A model generated the notes under the pieces. It was given only the letters and a program-made list of their open reading frames with translations. It made no database searches and was not told where the DNA came from. A program made the translations under genes and the position numbers. A stretch of 64,000 nt of DNA from Plazaster borealis (taxonomy: Eukaryota; Echinodermata; Asteroidea; Forcipulatida; Labidiasteridae): NCBI GenBank assembly GCA_021014325.1, contig CM037473.1, forward strand, positions 5,271,501 to 5,335,500, given 5' to 3'. Positions 32,601 to 44,600 of this stretch are shown here, piece by piece (position 1 is the stretch's first letter; each line of letters starts with the position of its first letter).

Positions 32601-35600
32601 GTCCAAATTCCGTTTGTCCTGTCTCAAAGTCGGGCATGTTCTAGGATTGAAGAATAATGTTCCCGCGGCATAGGGCAAAAACCTGCAATCCTACGGGAAC
32701 ATTCCTACTGGAGTGAATATGCGCAATAGCTTTTGGGTGTGACATCATGACTTACTAACAGAAATGGGGAATTTCATAAAGCTGCTTAAGCAGAAAAACT
32801 GCTTAACAATATGTCGCTAAGCGAAATGAGTAGGATACCATTCACAAATTTTACACATGACATGGTATTTTGGCTGGTAACCTTAGTCTAGAAAGCATAA
32901 TTTTGTTGTACTTAGCTACTTTTTGTGCTTAACACGTTGACTGCCGTTCATAAATTCGTGGGGCGTTCCCATTTGCCAATCATCCAAGTGGGTGTGCTTC
33001 CCATTTGCCAAAAGCATCCAAGTGTGGTGCGCATGCGCGCATACCAAATAGTTTTGTGTCTACATGTTGTAGCATACAAATTCTAATGATGTGTCCTAAC
33101 CACAGCCAGAAGCGTCTCACCACTGCCAGAAGCGTATTCGTTGTGTTCTCAGGGATGCCAGTGTATTCAATTCACTATACAAAAGCCTTTGATTCTCACG
33201 AGTATACTCGTAGTTGGCAGAATCCGTTACACCTGTTTTTACGAGTATACTCGTAGCGGCAGAATCCGTTCACCTGTTATTACGAATATACTCGTAGGCG
33301 GCAGTCAACGTGTTAAGCAACTCTATGAAATTGGGCCGTGGGCCCAACTAATACAGCTGCTTCAGCATAGAAGAAGCTTACCACAATAAAATTATATTAC
33401 CAGAATAAGGTAACCAGCCAAAATACCATCCCACATGCACTGTCTGTGACTGGTATCCTGCTTATTTTTGCCAAGCAGAAAGTTGCGAAGCAATATTTGC
33501 TGCTTAAGCAGCTCAATGAAATTGGGCCCTGTCACTTGGAGGAGGTATAAGATTAGTAAAAATATATACATAAACTTACCTCTATGAATCTCTGTGGAAG
33601 TAGTCGGTATGGACGGAATATAAATATCTGCTGAGTGATGCAGTCTACCCTGAGTTGTCTCTCCTGACGGGGGCCCCTCTCTACCCCTCATGTTTGCCAC
33701 GCCCCTTGGGGAGGGCTCTCCCGGCAATGAGTGTGCAGAGTTGACTAAAGGTTGACTCTGGTGACCGTTTGCTGGTGGGAAGCTCAGACTGGTGTCTGGG
33801 GCATTTCCGTAGTCACTTTTTTTTAAGGGAAGATAAAGGTTTGGGTGGAGGGTGAGTACTTAATAACTGAATGTGATCAGTGATTAACTATCATAGGCTT
33901 ATTCTGATTGGTCGAATAAAAAATAACAATTCTGATTGGTCTATGAAAAGTAAACATGGCAGCCAAATGGCCTGGTTAGCTTGTTTTATGAATACACTTA
34001 GCATTAAAAATTGAAATCATAAAAGGATTATAATATCTGTATTAAATATGAAATGATTTGTCAAGAAAGACAAAAACACAGATTGATTTCACAAAGCACT
34101 AAGATTAATCTAAAGATGAGCTGTCAATAGTGCCATAGTGAGTTGTATGGTGACAACGCACTTTGCTTAGCAATTAAGATTGATACACAGTAAAGATCAA
34201 TGTTGGCTCTTTGTGAAATCAGCCACAAGGCTTATAAAATACATCTTGCTCAAAATAGACAAACAAAGTAAAATAAACAAAACAAATATTCATTGAAAAA
34301 AAGAAGAAATGATCAATAATTATATAGGAACAAACACAGATAATGACTACTAGGAAACATTTTAAACCTAAATAAATACATTTAACATTCAACATTAATA
34401 ATAAAACACAGTTCTTATATAGAGCTTTTCACACCTGATGGGTGTCTCAAAGTGCTTTTTTTGTACAGGTATGCAGAGCTGTTTTCGGAAATGGAATTAT
34501 AGGACCCATTTTACATGTATGTTAATTTACATGTTGCACCTTGTAACGGTTTACAAGGTGCTGTGGTGCAAATTTAATGTAGCCAACCAGGCCAGAAACA
34601 CCAGGGTGAACCCCTTCTCTTATCGATAAGTGTAACTGGGTTCTTTCACAACACATGGGGCCAACGGCTTTACGTCCCATCCGAAGGACGAAGCAATAAT
34701 GGTCAAGTGTCTTGCTTAAGGACACAAGTGTCATGACCAGGACTCGAACCCACACCCTGCTGATCAGTAACAGCAGAGCTTGAGTTCGGTTTCCTCGACC
34801 ACTCGGCCCATGACACGCCAAAACCCACAACCCCAATCTGCTGCTATAGAAGAAGACAAACATCAATAAATAAATCAAGACAAGACAAACAAAGTTGATG
34901 AAAGTATTACAATGTTAAGATAGCATGGCAGTGTCATTGCATTCATTATGATATGTATAAATACAAATGTATACAATTTATTTGATATTGCTCCAAATTC
35001 TGTACAAATGTACGAGTGCAAACCAGTCATGAATGAATCAAATTATTTAAAAAGTACATTGGCTCATTAGAAAGGGAAAAAAGTTGTAAAAAGATAAAAC
35101 AACCATGGAAAGAAAAAATGCATCAAAGAAGGAATCAGGCATTTAGAAATTCAAAGATCAACATAACAATTAAAAAAACCAATCAAATAAAAAACTTCAA
35201 TGAAAAAAATTTCAACTTATCTTTACAATCGTTATAAACTCCACATATATGCATTGAAATAATATGAGAAATATATTAATGTAACAGATGTGGCTGTTGG
35301 CTGCAGATACAACCATAAGCCTTTTTGAGATATGGTGGCCACAATACTACATGTATGAATGTATGACACTAGGCCCTATTAGGTTTGGCTAAATCTGTCT
35401 GTGTACACCCAAACCAAACAGTGCACTCCTATAGTGTCACCCATATCTCAAAAAGGCTAATTGAAGTATATGTAAAGGTCTTTGCAGAGATCTGGCCACA
35501 GCTGCAGCCAAAGCCGGCAAGAGACTGCACAAATCTTCAATTCAATTCAATTCAATTCAATTCAAGAAAACATTTATTTCCATACTGTCATATAAGAGAA

Positions 35601-38600
35601 AACAATGCAACGCATCGAACACAAAGTAAAATAACCAATTAATGAAGTCAATTTACACAATATTGTAGAAAGAGTAGTATGGAGGCTGAGTAAGTAAGGT
35701 CAAACTTGTTGAAATCAGCCCAAGGACAAGACAGACGCTCAAAGAGACAAAAGACTAGATAGACATTGGACTGGACAGACAAACATGATCACATGAGGAA
35801 AACTAAAAACAAGCATTATTTAAACAACAAGAAGATAATAGAGATGTCCTAAACAATTGAGAACAATGAGAAGAAGCTTAAGAAGAGAAAGCTATGGCAC
35901 AAATTGATTAAGAAGGACTCTTTTGTAGGATTTAAAACGGGCCACTGACAGCTGAGACTTAACTTTTTTTTAGTTTTTTTTTTAAAGCAAGTTCGCCCCA
36001 AACAAGGCTAAAGCCACTCTTGGTAAGGGGCTACAAGACGAAAGAAAAACAATTATTAAATGTGAAAATAACTCAGGGGAGCTGAAGGTAGAAATTGATA
36101 TTCCTCTTAAAACAGTCTAGATTGTAGGATGGAGGGAAACATGCACCTTGCGGAGTTCCAAAGAGATGCAGTACGTGGAAAAAAGCTGTTGGAATGGCTC
36201 TTTGTTCTACATCTTAGCAAATTAAGAGTGTATGGGTGAGAAGAAGCAGAAAGCCTGGTTTCACGCTCAAACATTCTGATAGGAGGAACTAGGTTGGACA
36301 CACCAAAGGTCTTCACCAATGGCATTCCATAGGCGAGGACCGCAGAACTTGAGGATCATAGAACTTGACCACAGTCTTGCATAATTCGGGATGTAACGGC
36401 CTGTTACACTAATTACTCACACATTAAAGCAATGTCAATGGGAATCCAATGATCCCCATAATGTTTGAATACAGGCAAGAACCATAACAGAACCATAACA
36501 GACTGGAACAGCCTCATCCCAGAAATAGTCAATCAACCATCCCCATCGAAATTCAAACTAAGTTTTGAAAAGTATATGTATCCCAAAGCCACAAACTAGT
36601 CTGCATGGGGCAACACTCCTTGCACTGAACAATGATGCCGATCGGCAATGTTCAGTTACACTTCTGAGATTCTGTGAGTGCTACTCTTTACTTAGATGCC
36701 GCACTCAATCTTATCAGAAGAGCTTCGATCCTTCCTTCCTTCCAAGACTTGCACGGTCTATTCACACATGGCCTTTGTGCCGTTCAGGTAATAATGGAAA
36801 AAGATGACCCATAAAATGCCTGGAATTGGCGAGAGAGTTAGATGAAAAAAAACAACTCGGACAATACTCACTTTTGGCTTTTATACCCGCTCTGCGTGGG
36901 TGGGTAACTATGCTGGGGCTTGCTGGGTCGCGATCCCCCCGGACCGTTATATCCCTGGTTTTCACCCACTTTCAAGCTACCAGGGAAACTCTGGTGCGTC
37001 TGTGGCGGTGGCTGCTGTGATGAATGATGCTGGTTGACAGGCTGAGAGTGGTATTGAAGGGGCGGGGAGGAGGGTCTATACGATGGATGAGGGGTGTTGT
37101 AGTGGTGTGGTTTGGGGGCGCGGTAACCATTTGGGACACCTCTTTTGTTGTCAACTGGAGGTAGCTGTCCAGTCTGTAAACAACAAACAATTAAGCGTTC
37201 ATGCACATTTGTACTCATAAAACATCAAAACTAAGCCGTACTAACACAAAGCAAACCCATAATTTGATAAACCCTTTTTTTTTTTGTGGTAAACTCATGC
37301 TGAGAGCCCTTTTACGCCTTGCCATCATACAGAAACATGGAGAAATGGCTTGGAAACTTGCTATACTAGGAATAGGTATCTAGGAATTGAGACCCTAACC
37401 TATATTTAACCATTCTCTCATCATTCATAACCTCCCACCTGATCCTGGTCACCATAGGAGTCTCATCCCATTTCATTGATCTTCCATCCCACTGCTGCCA
37501 CCAACAGAGGGCTTGTCACCCAATGTTTGGTGACTGAACCTAACCCTATCCCTTAATCTTCACCGCTCACCTTTTCCTGATTACCAGAGGATCGAGTGCC
37601 TTTCCAGAGACTGAGGGCTTGGCACCATAAGTCTGGCAATTGAACCTCACCATAAATCTACATAATGTCTCACCTGTTCCTGATTACCGGAGGAGTGTCC
37701 TCCCATCCCACCGCTGCCACCGACTGAGGGCTTGGTACCCTGCTGCCAATCTGGTGACTGAAGTAATGAACTACCTTGTGAAATAACGCGTTGTTGGTCT
37801 TGCTGTGAGGATGGCGAGGCGTTGGAGTTCTGAGGTCCAACCCGGCCTTGGGTTGCTGCTGATGTCCCCACAGGCTTCCCTGACATTGTGCGGTTCATTG
37901 AGAGTGGAGATGCTGCAAAGACTCTGTGATAAAATTTTGGAAGCATGTCAACCCCTAGATTCTGCACACTGTATTATGTTTAGAGTTTTATCCAGATACC
38001 CTGTGCACACTTCAGTATACAAACATGAACAATTCCACAAGTACATGGAATAGGGCCAAAAAAAAAAAAAAACATGTTTAGCATCCTGCCTTTCTTTTTG
38101 AAAAAAGGAAGGAGGGCCTTTTCTGTTTTAAAAAATGGCCGCCGACACTTTTTTCGAGACAACCGGCCGGGCTATTTTTCAAGATGGTTGCCAGCTTTTT
38201 TCGGTGTGCTAAATTCTAAAATACGATCTTATTTATTTTAAAATTTATTTTTTTCGTCAGGGATCATTAACAATTCATAAATTTATTTGTATAAAAAAAC
38301 CCCCAAACAACAAGCGGCCTCTAAAAAGAAAGCCGGCAGGTATGCTAAGCAACATTTTTATTTAATTTTGCCTAATACACAAGCAATACTTCTAATTCTT
38401 GATGGGGCACAGCAATTTTTCCTCAGGCAGAGGGCACTTCACAAGGAAAATAATATTTTGTACAATTACAACTTTACAAGAAGCAACATGGCAAGAAATA
38501 ACGGACAGTTGTTGCAATTGTAATGGGTGCCCTTGAGTAATTCAATACCTACTTTCCTACAAACCACAAAGGCAGACAACTGACCTTTCCAACTGGTCTA

Positions 38601-41600
38601 GCTTCATCAGGAGTTTATCGTTTTCTCTGGATAAGTAGTGGTGTTCAGAGGTTGCTCGCTCTCTGACATTGTGGAGGTCTGAGTTCTCAGACCTTAGGGT
38701 CTCATTCTCCACCATGTACTCCTGTAGCATCTCATAGAGGCTGCTGTCTGCCGCTGACTTGGGTGTGAAGGATGACATGATGCTGCTGTGTATTTAAAGA
38801 TATTAAAACAACTTTTTTTTTTCACTGGACCAGAAATATTTGAACTGGACCTACAATGTTTCTTCCTTTTTCAACACTTGTATCACTTTTAGGAGGAGGT
38901 TTTACAGTTGAAAAGCTTCAAGTTTTCATAAGTATGTTTCCTAAAGTATGTATTTGGGGAAAATACTGACTTAAAGGAACATTACAGAATTGGTTTTTGC
39001 TAACAAAACAGTTGCTGGCAGTGTAAGCACTTCATATAATCCACCATATACATAAACTGACAAACCTGTAGAAGTTTGAGATCGATCGGCCATCTGGGTC
39101 ACGAGAAAATAGTGAAAAACCGATTACACATTTGCATGTGTTATACAATGCATGTTTAAAATGCTCATGAGCGATAAACTCCAATCGGAAATTAGTTTTA
39201 TTTATTTCTCATCAAATATGGCATTTCACACAGAAATATTTCTAGGGATGTTTTCTACTATCATCATCATTAGACAGTGTAAGTTTGATGTAAATCTGTG
39301 ATCTTAAAGAAAATTTAAATTACCAGTTCTGTAACGTTCCTTTAAGTCTAGTTGTGGGGTAACTGGTTCAATATTTAAACTACTGGACCCTGGCCATAAT
39401 CAATCCAGTGGTTATTTTAAGGAACCTTGCCTCTAACAAAATATGTTCCAGATTCATTAAAAAAAATGTCACTACCTGTCAGTTTCTCTTCTCTTTAACT
39501 CCTGCTCCTTCCTGTTGTCTTTCTGCACTGGCGTCTTAAACTCTGCCTTAGAACGATTGAAATCTCCCGGAATCGGAGTCCTGTTTCCCGACAGATCGTC
39601 TTCAGAGAACGTATGAATGGAGAGGCTGTCCTCCGTGTCGTTCCTCCTCATGGGGGATGGCTTGGTGGGGCTCGGGAATTCAAGACGATTTTTGAGGTAG
39701 ACGTTTTCGTTGCGCAGAAGTTTGACTTCTCTCTTGAGGCTGAGGATGAGTTTCTCTCTGGGATCCTGAGAAAGAAGTTATAAAGAAAGTTTGCGGGTAA
39801 TACGTGGATGGTAGAGAACAGGTGTCACATTATCACTTTAGAGAACCTAGCCGCCACAAGCGGCTTGTACTAAAAAACCCATAGGCAAAACAAACAAATT
39901 GTTTGTTTGTCCATAGAGGGTCCTCAAAAGGCGGGTCGGTCGGTCGATTTCTTTTCTTTTTTTCTTTTCTTAATATGGATATTGTATTTGTGAATATGAA
40001 CTCTTTGGTATTAAAATATTAAGTCCAAACACAAAATACAACACTTTTACTGTGTTGAACTCTTTTATTAAATGTCTTTGAATAGTATTTTAATACTAAC
40101 AACTGTTCAACTAACAAGATTTTATGTTGTTTATGTTGAGATGAATGCTACCAGCTGATGAGTGCATAGCACTTCTGCAGTACTGAAATTTCACCAGAAT
40201 AAAAAGCCAGGAATTTATAAACACAATGGGTTGGTGAACTGCTTTTTATTCAACATTAATATTCTTCCTGTTTTAAACTTTTTTTGAAAACAAAATAATA
40301 ATAATTTGAAAAATAAAATAAAAAATAACAATAAAAATGTCCTCGTCCGACGCAAATGACGGTCGGTCGGACGAGGACATTTTTTTTTTTTGCCTAATGG
40401 ATGCAAATGGCTGCAAGATTTGACCTACTTTCATTCAACTGAAAAAGGTCATACTGTAGTTAAGGTTTCATGTCCTGAATTGAAAATTTCTCATGTTTGC
40501 CACATACTCTATCTATAGACCCATTGCATATGACGTCACACTCTGAAAAAGGAGGCAGATCATTGGACGATAGCTGTTCTCTGTGCGTAAAAACGTGCGC
40601 GTGACCTCAGCGTATCTGTAGCGTTTCGCGTTATGCAAGGGGGATCCATTGGTTTCTATAGACCCGGAGCGCGCCTCCGAACAATGCACGTCATTTTGGG
40701 TGTCAAAACTCACTTTTGTGCATGTTTGTATACGATTTTGACACCCCAAATGACACCCAGGACAGGCGCACGTGAGTACGCTGCGCGTTATGCAATGGGT
40801 CTATAATGGCTTAAACCCCCCCAAAAAGTAATGTTTAAAAATGTTTTTGATGGTTCTTGCCTTTGCTTGTAGTGAGATAACGAAGACTACCAACGCACTG
40901 TATAAGAAATTATGAATTTCCATGTTTTTGTGTCACTCGGAACGAGTGTCTGTCTGTGCATTGTGTACGTCCAGATCACAATGTAGTTCAGTTGCGTGGC
41001 AAAAATCTAACCATTTAGTAACACATATTACTGTAATGTAAAACAAAAAATTACAGAAGTCTGATTTCTAAGAAAAAAAACCATCCAAGATGGTAAAAAT
41101 CGGTCTGATGTCGGAAGAAATTAATCCCTGGATAAAAGTTTGAGGTTTCTCATATCCCTGTTTTTGACAAGCCTATATAGAATTCAGGGATAATTATCAA
41201 TTTTTCCTACATTAAAAAAACACTTAATTGTTGACATTTTCTGACATCATTTTGGAATGGAAAAAATAAAGCCTGGCTTCACACAAGAAAAGCTTTATCT
41301 GAATAAATTGTCAACTTATAGCATCATATGTACAGTATATGTAGCATTTCCAACACCTTCTTGAAACACAAGTTTTAAACTACAGACTTCTAATAAGGTT
41401 TACAGTAACGCCATCTCTATCTATAAATTGTGGTGGTTCCGATGAGAACCAGTGGTTTAACAACTCAACGTTTCAATCAGTTTGCTCTGATTATCTTCAA
41501 GAGCATCATCGTTATTCTCCTGAAGATAATCAGAGCATACTGATCGAAACGTTGAGTTGTTGAACCACTGGTTCTTTTTAGAACCACCACAACTCATAGA

Positions 41601-44600
41601 GAGACATGATGTTACATGATTTTACTCCAAACCTTACTAGATTGTATTCCCATCATGCAAAGTTTCAAAAACTTGCTTCAAACTTGCTTTAAAAATTCAA
41701 AAATTTCATTAATAAAGTAATTCCTCTTAAGGGCACTGTACACGTTCGGTAATTACTCAAAATATATATTCGCATAAAAACTGACTTGGTAATGAGCAAC
41801 AGAGAGCTGTTGATAGTATAAAACATTGTGAGAAACGACTCCCTCTGAAGTAACGTAGTTTTTGAGAAAGAGGTAATTTCTCACTAAAATAATAAAAACT
41901 TCTAGCAAGAAGTTTTTATTCCTATCTGAAAGCACACAAATTTGTACAAGGGTGTTTTTTCTTTCATTTTCTTGCAACTTCGATGACCAATTGAGCTCAA
42001 AGTTTCACAGGCTTGTTATTTTATGCATATGTTGGGATACACCAAGTGAAAACACTGGTCTTTGACAATTACCAAACGTGTTCAGTGCCTTTAAAGATCG
42101 TGTTCAGTGCCTTCAGTGCCAAACAATCTACATACCATTTTGATGACTGGTTTGTTCTTTATTCTCTTGGCACGGTTGGCGTAGCGTAACGTACTCAATG
42201 ATTCAGATATACAGTATGAGGAAGGGGTGATACACGCAATCTAAAAAATAGACACAAAATAATCATAATACAACAATAAATACTGCCATGAAATTCCACC
42301 TTCAAAGATATTGACATAAACAGTAAAATTTCACTTTTGAACTTGGCCCAAAACAAGTTAGAGTAGTGACTCGGTCTTAAATGGCCGTTTAAAACCATGC
42401 AGGGTCGTGGCCCTCTGCTCGGTACTTTATCGCACGGCCACGACCCTGCCAGTTTTAAACGATCGGTTAAGTCTTCGTCGCCAATCTTTTATTCACTAAG
42501 TAAAAACCAATCAAATAAAAATCTAATTTACAAACCAAAACCAAAAACCTGCAGAGAAGCTAGAGTGCCATAACATAAGATATTTGAGAGAATCACAGTA
42601 CTCCAAAATCTTGACTCGAAACAGAGACTTTCGAAGACAGGGCTCAAATTTTACACTGGACCGCAGGCCCGAGGCCAGTGGTTTTAGTGTCGGGCCAGTA
42701 AACTTTATGACCAGACATGTCTGGCAGTCTTGTGTTTAACAATTGAATAAAAATACCTCATCACTGTGTAATATCTTGAACAGAAAAATGGAAAATACCT
42801 TTCAATTCTGTTGAGTAATGAAGTATACTTACAATGAAATACCCCCAAAAGACGGATGAGATCAATCTTCTCTTACATGTCTTAGTGCTTAATTGTTCAA
42901 ATAGAAACAGTTAAATGCATGTTAAACTGTGTCAGGACTCAGGAAGTTTTTTTTTTCATTTTGATTCTGGTCTTGTACAAACACGGTCCAGTAAAAAATG
43001 TTGAGCTAACAAGCCCTGCAGTCTTGTGGATTTTCTCTCCGCAAATTCGAGCCCCGGAAGAGGGAATACATTAAATGTTTCCTACCATTAGGGTGATGCC
43101 ATTGCCACCTAGACTATCTGCTAGAAGCTTGGTCAGTTTACTGTCCCTGTATGGTATATGACCTGAACGCTTCCGATTATCACTCAATGCTGATATACAA
43201 TTCCCTGCAAATGAAGATAAAACATAATCTTTAATCATTCTGGGTTTTTATAATCAATGCAGCTCAGTTGATTCCTGAGGAAACTGTCAACATGGATGCT
43301 TACGTTTTAAAAGATAAACACTTTAGATTTTTCTGCGACTGTAAGTGCTGAAGAAAACCCAGGCCTGTGAGTGCACCCTTAAAAAAAGAGCTGAACTACT
43401 ACATGATGTAAGAATGATCGTGGAACGTCAAGTGAGCGCGCGTCACGCATTTACGCTGGTCGAATTGGGGCACCCCATTGATCCAGTAACTAGGCTTATT
43501 TCACATTACTGTAGTTGTACATTACTGTTGCCAAGCATACATAAAGCCAAAAAGTGAAGAAGAAAAAAAAACATGGAAAAAAGCGGTGAAAAAAAGAAAA
43601 GAAAAAAAAAAACGGAAATAAAAAATTGACAAAAAAAGAAAAAACGGATATCCGCTTTAAAGCGGAGATTTCACAGGCCTGAAAACCTGAGAATAAGTCT
43701 TGACCTCCGTTTCCGGTTACTTGTAGAAAATTAAGAATGCTGCCCATTTGACGGGCATGTTATCATTAAACCTATGTGATAGACGCACACATTTGGGCAT
43801 GATTGGCAAATGGGGTTTCTAACAATAAGCATCCTCGTCCCAAGTTTTAATTTTGTTTCAATGTTAATTTGAACAAATTGTTTGTATTTAGAAAATTTAT
43901 ATAAAACTTGCTATGGCTATTTTTATTTTCAAGAATTTTGTATAAATATAATTTAAAAAGAAGATTTGATTTCATGAAAAAATATAGTCTTTGTTCAATT
44001 TTTTCTTCTTCTCGTTTTCGATACGCGCGAGACTTGCACAGTCTATTGAGTAATTACATGTGATTGATGAACTCACCGAGTGTCAGTAAACTTTTGTTGA
44101 TATTGGTTGTCTCAGAGAGTAACTCTCCTGATGAGTTACCCAACTCTTTCACCTTCTCACTACCGGCGAGATCCACGAAGCTGAGACGACCATGCTTGGT
44201 GATGTATAGACTCTCTTCTTCTGGATCGGGCTGCAGAATCAAGACAAGAGACAAATTAACAGTAAAAATAGAATAGTTTAAAATGTAATTTGCCATGATT
44301 TTAAGTGGGCTATATTGTCATGTTTCGGGGTATTTTTAAAGTCTGTTCCCCCACCAAAAAATATTGTTGAAGTGGTTTATTGAAGTTAAACACTCATGCA
44401 CATTTAAAGTATCAATCTGTCCACATGGATCTAGGTTCTAATTTACACACGGTGGTTGAGGATCAGAGACATTGGGGATTTTAGTACATAAAATGTATCT
44501 ATAATGCCTTTAAAAATACAGCTTTAAAAAAAGTCACTTTTACATGTAAGGCCACATAACAGAAAACAATCGTTGATCGTCCTTTTTTTTAGGGTTGGGG

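Noticed and set aside
33198..33295. CRISPR-like array
   Set aside because: Only three units, in a eukaryotic transposon, with spacers that are themselves repeats.
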